A stretch of DNA of 21,159 bases from a virus: IMG/VR virus record IMGVR_UViG_3300005617_000266, positions 1 through 21,159 of that record; one strand, 5' to 3'. Shown in pieces: positions 1-5,487 of the stretch. Positions within the stretch are counted from its first letter, which is position 1, and each line of letters starts with the position of its first letter. Both the position numbers and the translations under genes were made by a program. The notes below the pieces were generated by a model, which saw only the letters and a list, made by a program, of their open reading frames with translations, searched no databases and was not told the DNA's origin.

Positions 1-178
1 CGGCGATGAGGTGGCCCAACTCCAGGACGAGCGCCATCATCGCCTGTCCGCGCTCCTGGAGGGGCGTGCGCACGTTTGTGAGCCCGGCCCGGCCGTGGGT
101 GATGACCCGGCCGTCCGGCCAGGCGAGCGCGGTAGCGGTCAGCGAGGGGTCCCCGCCGACCACGAGCGGGGCGCTCAC
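1..178 (-). CDS. RuvC-like Holliday junction resolvase, N-terminal part (cut by window edge)
   Basis: GTG 178 overlaps the preceding TGA (GTGA), and 59 residues are visible before the left edge. The opening 'LVVGGDPSLTATALAWPDGRV' matches the first strand of RuvC/RNase-H-fold resolvases ('vlGiDpSLt.tG.a'), with Asp10 as the expected first catalytic metal ligand. 'RTPLQERGQAMMALVLELGHLI' fits the following helix, where the family has '...eRl..i...l..li'. It would cut branched DNA from replication or recombination before packaging. The remaining catalytic residues lie outside the window, so activity cannot be judged. Confidence 0.6.
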   Translation of the reverse strand, partial: MSAPLVVGGDPSLTATALAWPDGRVITHGRAGLTNVRTPLQERGQAMMALVLELGHLIA

Positions 179-330
179 CGCCGGTCCCAGTGGGCCGCGA
201 TCGCCACGCCGCACACCCCGCAGAGCCCGGCCAGCACCAGCCACGGCAGGTCGAGCCCGGCCAGGGCGAGCACGATGCAGGCGAGCAGGACGACGAGGAG
301 CGCGCCGACCACGGCGGGGCGGCGGCTCAC
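175..330 (-). CDS. Small two-TM membrane protein (51 aa)
   Basis: GTG 330 overlaps the previous TGA (GTGA) and the gene ends with TGA overlapping the next GTG. The product starts with the basic MSRRP, has two hydrophobic helices (about 6-24 and 30-48, AVVGALLVVLLACIVLALA and PWLVLAGLCGVCGVAIAAH) and ends WDRR. It is almost entirely membrane-embedded. Small hairpin membrane proteins of this kind in phage early operons can act in superinfection exclusion or as toxins, but nothing here decides its role. Confidence 0.6.
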   Translation of the reverse strand: MSRRPAVVGALLVVLLACIVLALAGLDLPWLVLAGLCGVCGVAIAAHWDRR

Positions 331-740
331 TTGCCCTCCAGCAGGTTCGCGAACCGTTCGAACGCCTGAGTGATTCCCAGAGCGATCGGCGCATTGATTA
401 TGGCGTAGGAGTTGGCCACCTCGCGGGCCGCCTGAGCCACGGTGGGCGGCTCCGCCGTCCGCTGGGCAGCCTCGACCTCGGCGCGCAGCCGGGCAAGAGT
501 CCCGTACGCCTCCAGGCGGGCCGTGACGTGCTGAGGGGCGGCGGCCACCGGCGCGGCCACGACCGCGCGGAGCTGCTCGGCGGCGCCCTCGGGGGTGAGT
601 CTCATCAGGGGACGCCGCGCCCACTCGTCGGCGAGGTTGAGCACGGCGGCGAGCGCCCCGGCGAGCACGTCGCGCTCCTGCGCGTGCTGGTCGCGGGCGC
701 GGCGGACATCCTCGAACGGCTCCGGGGGGATCATGGTCAT
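327..740 (-). CDS. Hypothetical helical protein (137 aa)
   Basis: ATG 740 overlaps the double-HTH stop (ATGA). The product is almost entirely alpha-helical: 'FEDVRRARDQHAQERDVLAGALAAVLNLADEWAR' and 'HVTARLEAYGTLARLRAEVEAAQRT' are amphipathic with some heptad character, so oligomerisation is possible. It ends 'AIINAPIALGITQAFERFANLLEGK'. I recognise no domain. It lies between regulatory and resolvase-like genes, in one fully coupled operon. Confidence 0.55.
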   Translation of the reverse strand: MTMIPPEPFEDVRRARDQHAQERDVLAGALAAVLNLADEWARRPLMRLTPEGAAEQLRAVVAAPVAAAPQHVTARLEAYGTLARLRAEVEAAQRTAEPPTVAQAAREVANSYAIINAPIALGITQAFERFANLLEGK

Positions 741-1177
741 GACTGGCTTCCTTCCTGGACGCTGGCGCCGCGACGGTCCTTGTTGTTGACGATGCGGGAG
801 ACGGTCGCCACGCCGAGGCCGGTCCGGCGGGAGATCTCGTGCTGGCTGTCCCCGTCGGCGTGCAGGCGCCGCACCCGCAGGATGTCGTCGGCGGTGAGGG
901 TGCGCCGGCCGCCGCCGAGCTTCCACGCGTCCCGGTAGGCCTCGATGGTGACCGTCCACCAGTACCGGATCGGCTGGCCCTCGGCGTTGCGGGCCGGACC
1001 GTCCGGCTCGGGGAAGGGCACGCGGGCGGTGCCAGCGCGGGTCCGGTGCAGCCGCACGTCAAGGGTGCTGCGGCTGATGCCGAGCAGCGCGGCGGCACCG
1101 TCGGTGTCGAGGGCTTCCCCGTGCTCGGGGTGCGGCTCCGGCCACTCCCCGAGTGTGGTCATCTTGTCGAGGCTCAT
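737..1177 (-). CDS. DNA-binding protein with two helix-turn-helix motifs (146 aa)
   Basis: ATG 1177 is fixed by the ATGA overlap with the zinc-ribbon gene. Residues about 24-85 (DTDGAAALLGISRSTLDVRLHR...PIRYWWTVTIEAYRDAW) look like the MerR/excisionase-type HTH used by recombination directionality factors, although the sequence between helix and wing is long. Residues 94-135 (LTADDILRVRRLHADGDSQHEISRRTGLGVATVSRIVNNK) match the HTH_Hin/recombinase-tail type ('l....v..ir.l...G.s..eIA...gvs..tV.rI...'). Two different HTH units in one small protein suggest an early regulator or a recombination accessory protein. It is coupled to the next gene by ATGA. Confidence 0.7.
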   Translation of the reverse strand: MSLDKMTTLGEWPEPHPEHGEALDTDGAAALLGISRSTLDVRLHRTRAGTARVPFPEPDGPARNAEGQPIRYWWTVTIEAYRDAWKLGGGRRTLTADDILRVRRLHADGDSQHEISRRTGLGVATVSRIVNNKDRRGASVQEGSQS

Positions 1178-1557
1178 CGAACTTCTTCCCTTTCGAGCTG
1201 CTGTCGTGACCATTCATCACCGCAGCGAAGGCATGTCCAATCGTCTTCGCAGAAAGTCATCTCTTCACTTCCGCACCCCGGACAGCGCGGCGCACGCTCG
1301 GGCTGGCGGTGACCACATTCGCGCGCCGGAACGTTGCACGTGTCGCAGATGTCATTCCAGCCGTACCGCTCGCGGCATGCATCGCGAAGAGCTTGCGGCG
1401 TCTCGCATTCCAGTCGATTGGGCAGCGCATGCGCTTCGTGGTGCGACATGCCGGCGGGGGCGGGAACTGCCTGCCAGCGTCGGCCGGGGCTACTCACCCA
1501 CACGTGCCAGCCGGGGAGCTGTGCGGTCAGCCGGTCAAGCCATGCTTGAGCCTTCAT
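1174..1557 (-). CDS. Zinc-ribbon protein (127 aa)
   Basis: ATG 1557 overlaps the previous TGA (ATGA). The first 65 residues are helical with Trp-rich 'LPGWHVWVSSPGRRWQAVPAP'. Two metal-binding clusters follow: C71-x2-C74 with C81-x-H83, and C92-x2-C95 with C109-x2-C112, the last pair in 'CPGCGSEEMTFCEDDWTCLRCGDEW', a standard zinc ribbon. Such proteins usually bind DNA, RNA or partner proteins in phage early operons. The specific role is unknown. By eye the DNA of this gene is less GC-rich than its neighbours. It is coupled to the double-HTH gene by ATGA. Confidence 0.65.
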   Translation of the reverse strand: MKAQAWLDRLTAQLPGWHVWVSSPGRRWQAVPAPAGMSHHEAHALPNRLECETPQALRDACRERYGWNDICDTCNVPARECGHRQPERAPRCPGCGSEEMTFCEDDWTCLRCGDEWSRQQLEREEVR

Positions 1558-1784
1558 CGGATTTCTTCCCTGATCAGGTGGTAGGCGTCGAGGATGCCGG
1601 CGGCTCTCTCGGCGCGGGCGTGGTCGGTGAGGTCCGGCCATTCCCGCACGGTGATGTCGAGCGTGGTCAGGACGTATGAGGCTGCGAAGCGCTCCGGGTT
1701 GACCGCGCCGATGTGCGCGTACCGGGCCAGGGCGGCGCGGAGGTCCCGCGCCACTCTGGCGGCCGTGTTGGTGCGGATGCTCAT
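1554..1784 (-). CDS. Hypothetical small helical protein (76 aa)
   Basis: ATG 1784 overlaps the preceding stop by 4 bp (ATGA) and its own TGA overlaps the next gene the same way. The product is all-helical, 'NTAARVARDLRAALARYAHIGAVNPERFAASYVLTTLDITVREWPDLTDHARAERAAGILDAYHLIREEIR', with no membrane segment, cysteine or known motif that I can name. The tight coupling on both sides shows that it is a real gene of the early-type operon. No function can be given. Confidence 0.6.
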   Translation of the reverse strand: MSIRTNTAARVARDLRAALARYAHIGAVNPERFAASYVLTTLDITVREWPDLTDHARAERAAGILDAYHLIREEIR

Positions 1785-2869
1785 GCTCGACCGTCCAGGA
1801 TCTGGCGGACCTCGACCGGCATGAACGCAACGGCCAGGTTGAGCCGGCGCTCAATCTCGGCGGTCAGCTCGTAGTGTCGCGCCCAGCGAACCTTGTCGAC
1901 CCGGCCGGCGGTGTCCTGGGCGGCGTCGACCGCCTCGTTGATCGCGTCATTGATCAATTGGCGGAAAGGCCGGGTCGGCGGCACGATCGGCAACGCCTTG
2001 CGGTCAGCGCGACCGGTGAACAGGTCGGCGGCGAGCCGGGCGTCATCGCGGGCGGTGTACTCGTAGGGCGCTTCACCCTTGGCGAACTTCTCCAGCTCCG
2101 CGTGCAGCTCCGTCACGTACGCCTCGTATTCGGGGGTGCCCTTGGGGAACTTCGGTTCGGCCACCTCGACGCCACGGGCATAGGCGTGGATCTGCGTATC
2201 GTCCGCCAGCTCATCGAGGCCGTGCACGATGTTGGCCGGGTTGTGGCCGCGCTCGACGTGCTCGATCAGCGCGGCGTTGCGCGCCTCGCAGATCACGGTG
2301 TCGAGGTCGATGCCGGCGGCCTTGAAGCCCTCGCGGGTCAGCCACTGCCGACCGAAACCGTCGATGTAGACGATAGGGGTGATGATGCCCTTGCCGACGA
2401 GCGCGGCAGACGTGATGGTCGGAATCGCGTAACTACTGAAGTACCCCCGGCAATCCAGGCCGCTCACGCGATTGATCGCCGACCACTGGGCGTCGGTGAG
2501 CTTGACCGGCTTCGCGACGGGCGTGGCCTCGGGCTCCTCGACGTACGAGGGCCGATCCAGCGACGTGATCCAGTCCACCGCAAGGGGACCGCACCAGCCC
2601 ATCTCGCCGGTGCTCACGTGGTTGGCGTCGGTCAGCGGGTAGTTGTTCATGACCTTGTTCGGCTGGTCGGTCTTCGTGACCATGACGCCCTGCACGACGC
2701 GGACCGTCTCGGCGGACGTGTCCCGACGCTGCTCGACGACGCGGACGAGCAGCCGGCGCGGGCGCTCGGTGGGTCGGCCCAGCTTGCGCGACCACTTCGT
2801 GTCGCTCCAGGTGATGACGTCGCCGGGCTGGACGTCGTCCCAGCTTTGCGGCTTCGGCTTGAGGCTCAT
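1781..2869 (-). CDS. Hypothetical protein with possible winged-helix segment (362 aa), first gene of left operon
   Basis: I chose ATG 2869 because GGGAG lies 6 nt upstream and because the promoter start falls after the longer in-frame extension. Residues 1-110 are beta-rich with a 'WDDVQPGDVITWSDTKWSRK' opening of the kind seen in small barrel domains. Residues about 124-186 (LTDAQWSAINRVSG...ALVGKGIITPIVYIDGFGRQWLTREGFKAAGID) look like a winged-helix-type unit with the usual 'L...G.i.......yylT..G' ending. The C-terminal 150 residues are charged and helical. I do not recognise the family. Position behind its own promoter suggests an early or regulatory gene. It overlaps the next gene by ATGA. 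Confidence 0.6.
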   Translation of the reverse strand: MSLKPKPQSWDDVQPGDVITWSDTKWSRKLGRPTERPRRLLVRVVEQRRDTSAETVRVVQGVMVTKTDQPNKVMNNYPLTDANHVSTGEMGWCGPLAVDWITSLDRPSYVEEPEATPVAKPVKLTDAQWSAINRVSGLDCRGYFSSYAIPTITSAALVGKGIITPIVYIDGFGRQWLTREGFKAAGIDLDTVICEARNAALIEHVERGHNPANIVHGLDELADDTQIHAYARGVEVAEPKFPKGTPEYEAYVTELHAELEKFAKGEAPYEYTARDDARLAADLFTGRADRKALPIVPPTRPFRQLINDAINEAVDAAQDTAGRVDKVRWARHYELTAEIERRLNLAVAFMPVEVRQILDGRA

Positions 2870-2907
2870 GTGGTGCTCCCTGGGGTGTGGGCTCAACTGA
2901 CAGGGCG

Positions 2908-2937
2908 AGCTTACATTGGGAACACGCCGAATGTCAA
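2908..2937 (-). promoter_or_regulatory. Sigma-A-type promoter for the left operon
   Basis: On the minus strand, TTGACA (2937-2932), an 18-bp spacer and TAAGCT (2913-2908) form a good vegetative promoter (-35 perfect, -10 fits TAnnnT). Transcription should start near 2901, giving a leader of about 32 nt that contains the GGGAG site before ATG 2869. This is the clearest promoter in the window. Confidence 0.7.
2913..2934 (-). promoter_or_regulatory. Inverted repeat in promoter spacer, candidate operator
   Basis: ACATT (2934-2930) and AATGT (2917-2913) are inverted copies 12 bp apart and overlap both promoter boxes. A dimeric repressor bound here would block RNA polymerase. The half-sites are only 5 bp, so chance is possible. 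A natural candidate binder is the double-HTH protein encoded four genes downstream. Confidence 0.35.
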
Positions 2938-2980
2938 GCCGCCCCGGCCACCGCCCCCGCCGGGCGACGACCGGGGCGGC
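2938..2980 (-). terminator. Terminator hairpin at end of late operon
   Basis: Arms 2971-2980 (GCCGCCCCGG on the minus strand) and 2938-2947 are exact reverse complements, 10 bp, with a 23-nt GC-rich loop. The hairpin follows the holin stop by 22 nt and has no U-tract. Its distal arm touches the -35 box of the next promoter, so it separates late from early-type transcription. Confidence 0.65.
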
Positions 2981-3002
2981 CTGCATCCCCGGGTGAAAAG
3001 CC

Positions 3003-3266
3003 TTACTTCCGCGAGCCTCCGTCACCGACCGGCGGCACCGGGGCGAGCGGGTAGCCCTCGGCGCTCTTCGGGTCGGCGACCGGGGTGGCCGCCTGCCACG
3101 CCTTCACGGCCGTCCACAGCAGCGCGACGAACGCGGCGACGGCCGCGACCCAGTGCGCCACCCCCGCCGGCAGGACGTGGAACGTCGAATCGACCTGGAG
3201 CAGTGCGCCCAGCACGGTGGCGATCACCGTCAACCAGACCACCGGCTGGAACTTGAAACCCTTCAT
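3003..3266 (-). CDS. Predicted holin, 2-TM (87 aa)
   Basis: ATG 3266 overlaps the preceding TGA by 4 bp and has AGGAAGGGGAA upstream. Longer versions of this frame would run through the 3-TM gene. The product has two membrane helices, about 8-27 (VVWLTVIATVLGALLQVDST) and 33-55 (PAGVAHWVAAVAAFVALLWTAVK). They are separated by a short turn, and a hydrophilic Pro/Asp tail follows (ATPVADPKSAEGYPLAPVPP...). The size, hairpin topology and place at the end of the lysis cassette are those of small class II-like actinophage holins, which let the endolysin out. It is the last gene before the late terminator. Confidence 0.6.
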   Translation of the reverse strand: MKGFKFQPVVWLTVIATVLGALLQVDSTFHVLPAGVAHWVAAVAAFVALLWTAVKAWQAATPVADPKSAEGYPLAPVPPVGDGGSRK

Positions 3267-3577
3267 GACCGTTCCCCTTCCTCGACGTTCGACGCCTCGC
3301 GCCGCCACCGCACACGATCCCGCGCCACCAGCCACAGACGCCAACCAAATGCGAGATCCTGCACGGTCAGGGCGAGCAGTAGCACCCACGGCGCCACCTG
3401 GGCGCCCAGGATCGCGACGAACAACACCCCGTCCACCGCGATCGCCGCCCACCCGGTCGAGGCGAGGAACCAGGCCATCGCCTGGTCGCGGTGACGCCAC
3501 GGCGGTCCCAGGATCAGCACGAACAGTAGCGACAACGCCACCGACGCCCCGAGGAGCAGCTCAAAGGCCAGTCTCAC
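3263..3577 (-). CDS. Predicted 3-TM membrane protein of lysis module (104 aa)
   Basis: GTG 3577 overlaps the stop of the 63-aa gene (GTGA). Three hydrophobic segments are visible: about 5-26 (FELLLGASVALSLLFVLILGPP), 33-56 (AMAWFLASTGWAAIAVDGVLFVAI) and 62-84 (PWVLLLALTVQDLAFGWRLWLVA). A charged tail follows (RDRVRWRREASNVEEGERS). A small, positively tailed, three-helix protein next to an endolysin is holin-like, but several actinophage families of small membrane proteins look alike, so holin or antiholin cannot be decided. It is coupled to the next gene by ATGA. Confidence 0.55.
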   Translation of the reverse strand: MRLAFELLLGASVALSLLFVLILGPPWRHRDQAMAWFLASTGWAAIAVDGVLFVAILGAQVAPWVLLLALTVQDLAFGWRLWLVARDRVRWRREASNVEEGERS

Positions 3578-3765
3578 AACGCCCCCGGTCGAAACGCCCT
3601 TGACACCCGATCGACGAACTCGTCACGTGGTAGCGGCTTCGCCGCCTCCCGACGGACCTGCCCGGCCTGCCGCTGCGCGGTCCGGAGTTGTTCCTCTGCC
3701 CGCTCGCGGACCTCTTTCGCGTCGCCGTTGGGCCGGTGTCGACGCAGCCACCGGGGCCACCTCAC
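3574..3765 (-). CDS. Small basic helical phage protein (63 aa)
   Basis: GTG at 3765 overlaps the preceding TGA in GTGA, which fixes the start. The product begins MRWPRWLRRHRPNGDAKEVR and continues with 'AEEQLRTAQRQAGQVRREAAKPLPRDEFVDRVSRAF'. It has an arginine/tryptophan-rich basic start and a long helix. I recall similar 60-70 aa proteins ('...arerAeeqL.a.raq...v..l...l....n.fae.i..al') next to holin genes in actinophages and prophages, but their function is not known to me. The Trp/Arg patch could lie on the membrane surface. It ends in another GTGA overlap with the 3-TM gene. Confidence 0.6.
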   Translation of the reverse strand: MRWPRWLRRHRPNGDAKEVRERAEEQLRTAQRQAGQVRREAAKPLPRDEFVDRVSRAFRPGAL

Positions 3766-3989
3766 GATGGCCTCTGTTGCCGGCCCATGAGTTCGCTGAT
3801 CTGCCGCTCGCGCTCTTTCACCGTCGCCTCCAATGCGGCGATCGCCGCTTTGAGGTCGCTCACCCTGTCGAGGTGGACGGTACGCGAAATGAGGCGCCCA
3901 GTCATGACGAGCGTGACGATCCAGACGAAGAGGCTTACGAGCAACGTCCACGGGGCGACCTGACCAATCAACGCGTCTCGCAGGCCCAC
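3762..3989 (-). CDS. Small lysis-module membrane protein, one TM plus coiled coil (75 aa)
   Basis: Starts at GTG 3989, immediately after the endolysin TAG and in the same frame, with no spacer and no clear ribosome binding site. Residues about 12-31 (APWTLLVSLFVWIVTLVMTG) form one transmembrane helix. Residues 40-70 (LDRVSDLKAAIAALEATVKERERQISELM) form a clear heptad coiled coil. The plan, N-terminal TM plus cytoplasmic or outward coiled coil, is found in holin-like and spanin-like phage lysis proteins. A holin or accessory lysis role is inferred from position beside the endolysin. It overlaps the next gene by GTGA. Confidence 0.6.
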   Translation of the reverse strand: MGLRDALIGQVAPWTLLVSLFVWIVTLVMTGRLISRTVHLDRVSDLKAAIAALEATVKERERQISELMGRQQRPS

Positions 3990-4307
3990 CTAGGATTTCT
4001 CGGCGTCCTGCGCGGCCTGGAATGAGGCGGGGTAGGTTGCCGCGCGGATCGCGGCCTGACCCTCGTCGGACTTGAGCGCGGCGACCACGGTGGCGATGTC
4101 GACGGGCGCCCCGGAACTGGCCGGTGGCTGGCCGGCGCCGAGCTGGCCCAGAATCTTGATGACCTGGTCGAGCTTGCCACTCAGGATGTTCAGGTTCATC
4201 TTCGCCGCCGCGTCGTTGAGCGGGTCGTTGTCCTGGTCGGCGTAACCGGCCGTCGAGAACCCGCCGATCAGCAGGTTGACGATGTCGTTGACTTCCTTCG
4301 ATGACAT
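3990..4307 (-). other. Candidate internal translation start giving a 105-aa C-terminal endolysin fragment
   Basis: Within the endolysin gene, Met170 (ATG 4307-4305, 'MSSKEVNDIVN') is preceded by GGAGAGGA about 8 nt upstream. It falls exactly at the boundary between the M15 domain and the C-terminal helical domain. Several Gram-positive phage endolysins make a second, shorter product from such internal starts that assembles with the full-length enzyme. Here it is inferred from the site and its placement only. Confidence 0.4.
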
Positions 4308-4814
4308 TTCGCTGTCCTCTCCGCGCAGCCGCGCGACCGGGTCGTAATTGTCGCCCACCGTCGACTGGGTGACGTCGGAGCGGCTCGACAGGTGGATGTG
4401 GCCGACGTCGGTTGATGAGCTGCGGACGTGGTTGGGCTGCCACTGGTCGTGCACCGCGTGCCGGTCGTCGACCGGGCCCCAGTTCATGTACTTCAGCCAG
4501 GACACCTCGTCGAGGTTGGCTTCCCGGTCGCCGAAGATCTGCCCGCCGAGCGCCTGCAACGACGGCAGCGAGTTGTTGGGTGGCGGCATGATGTCGATCG
4601 CGGTCACCCAGCCGTACGGCGTGGTGCCGGGCCAGCCGGTCTCGCTGTACGGGGTGTGGTCCTCCGGCGGGATGTGGTCCAGGTGTCGGGTGTCGCCCAG
4701 GTCATACACCGTGTAGCCATAGGTGCGGAGCCGGTCGCGCAGGGCGACCAGCGGCCGGGCCAGGTGCCATTGCATGCCCGAACGGATCCACTTCACGTGC
4801 TGTGGTGATGTCAT
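3990..4814 (-). CDS. Endolysin, M15-type D-Ala-D-Ala carboxypeptidase/endopeptidase
   Basis: Predicted to cut peptide bonds in host peptidoglycan and release progeny. The N-terminal domain (about 1-160) has the zinc-site pattern of M15-like lysins: His47/His53 in 'HLDHIPPEDHTPYSETGWPG', Asp74 in 'VTAIDIMPPP', and 'GHIHLSSR' with His139 and His141. 'VHDQWQPNHVRSSSTD' is characteristic of the actinophage members. Residues 170-274 form a separate helical region ('EVNDIVNLLIGGFSTAG', 'LNILSGKLDQVIKILGQLGAGQ') of unknown role, possibly wall binding or multimerising. AAAGGAGG, nearly the full anti-Shine-Dalgarno match, lies 10 nt before ATG 4814. There is no signal peptide, so export needs a holin. 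An internal ATG at 4307 has its own AGAGGA site. Confidence 0.75.
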   Translation of the reverse strand: MTSPQHVKWIRSGMQWHLARPLVALRDRLRTYGYTVYDLGDTRHLDHIPPEDHTPYSETGWPGTTPYGWVTAIDIMPPPNNSLPSLQALGGQIFGDREANLDEVSWLKYMNWGPVDDRHAVHDQWQPNHVRSSSTDVGHIHLSSRSDVTQSTVGDNYDPVARLRGEDSEMSSKEVNDIVNLLIGGFSTAGYADQDNDPLNDAAAKMNLNILSGKLDQVIKILGQLGAGQPPASSGAPVDIATVVAALKSDEGQAAIRAATYPASFQAAQDAEKS

Positions 4815-4844
4815 CGACTCGAAACCTCCTTTCCCTTATCCCGG

Positions 4845-4850
4845 ATATTA
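4845..4850 (-). promoter_or_regulatory. Possible -10 element (TAATAT) before lysis genes
   Basis: The 64-bp gap before the endolysin gene contains the AT-rich hexamer TAATAT, unusual in this GC-rich DNA. It is placed to start a message about 24 nt ahead of the endolysin ATG. I see no convincing -35 box at 17-18 bp, so this is only a candidate. The rest of the gap holds the strong AAAGGAGG ribosome binding site (4832-4825). Confidence 0.25.
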
Positions 4851-4878
4851 CCCTCCGTCCCTACCGCTTAGGCCTCGG

Positions 4879-5481
4879 CTAAACGATCGAGACGGCGATC
4901 GCGGCGAAGTTGGTCAACTGGGAGATCAGTCCGATGGGTCGCATGCTCACCATCAGCGGGATGTTGGCGTCGCCGTAGATGAGCGCGTTGCCGCCCTGCT
5001 GGCGGTCGACGGTGAGACCGAGCTGCGTGGAGATGTCGGCCGCCGTGGCGTTCTTGACATAGCGGATGCTCGTGGTCGAAATGACTTTGCTCGCGCCGAC
5101 GGTGGAAATCGTGGTGTATCCGAGCTGCTGGCCGGAGGTGGTGTTGAGACCCTTGCGGATGCGCACCGCGACCTGCCCGGCGGACCCGGCCGTGCCGGCG
5201 TCGGCGGCGGCGCCGTGCAGGATCAGCTCATGCACCCAGCCGGCCTTGAAGACGAACGTCGGGCTGGCGCCACCGGTCCAGGCGGACATCGCGACCTCGG
5301 TACCGATGACCGTCGAGGTGGCCATGGTGCCGTTGGTGGTGTAGGCGAGCTGTGCGACCGTGCCGGTTTCCAGGCTCGTGATCCGGGTCTGGTGGTCGTT
5401 GGCCGCTGCGGTCACATCGGCGATCCAGTCCGGATCGAGGACCACGCCTTCGCCGAGCGGGACAATCGGATATGTGGTCAT
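4879..5481 (-). CDS. Minor tail protein (200 aa)
   Basis: ATG 5481 lies just after the tail-tip stop, whose TAG is part of the AGTAGGG ribosome binding site. Residues 1-40 form a helical attachment region ('VLDPDWIADVTAAANDHQTRITSLETGT', coiled-coil-like). The remainder is a beta-sandwich ('AMSAWTGGASPTFVFKAGWVHELILHGAAADA.....QVAVRIRKGLNTTSGQQLGY') ending 'FAAIAVSIV'. This plan, short coiled coil then jelly-roll head, is common for short tail fibre or receptor-binding subunits encoded last in actinophage tail modules. The function is inferred from position and fold impression. The ligand is unknown. Confidence 0.6.
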   Translation of the reverse strand: MTTYPIVPLGEGVVLDPDWIADVTAAANDHQTRITSLETGTVAQLAYTTNGTMATSTVIGTEVAMSAWTGGASPTFVFKAGWVHELILHGAAADAGTAGSAGQVAVRIRKGLNTTSGQQLGYTTISTVGASKVISTTSIRYVKNATAADISTQLGLTVDRQQGGNALIYGDANIPLMVSMRPIGLISQLTNFAAIAVSIV

Positions 5482-5487
5482 TTGGCC

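Noticed and set aside
2870-3025. Longer N-terminus for the 362-aa protein
   Set aside because: It would run through the terminator and promoter; the ribosome binding site and predicted transcription start both favour ATG 2869.
1874-3256. Long open frames on the plus strand (also 6-938, 4723-5946, 10827-12146, 11315-12715, 18290-19246)
   Set aside because: They lie opposite well-supported minus-strand genes, have Arg/Gly/Pro/Ala-rich shadow composition typical of GC-rich antisense frames, and show no family motifs or ribosome binding sites.
4861-4884. Terminator between the minor tail gene and the endolysin
   Set aside because: Only a 4-bp stem (TTAG/CTAA) can be formed, too weak to call.
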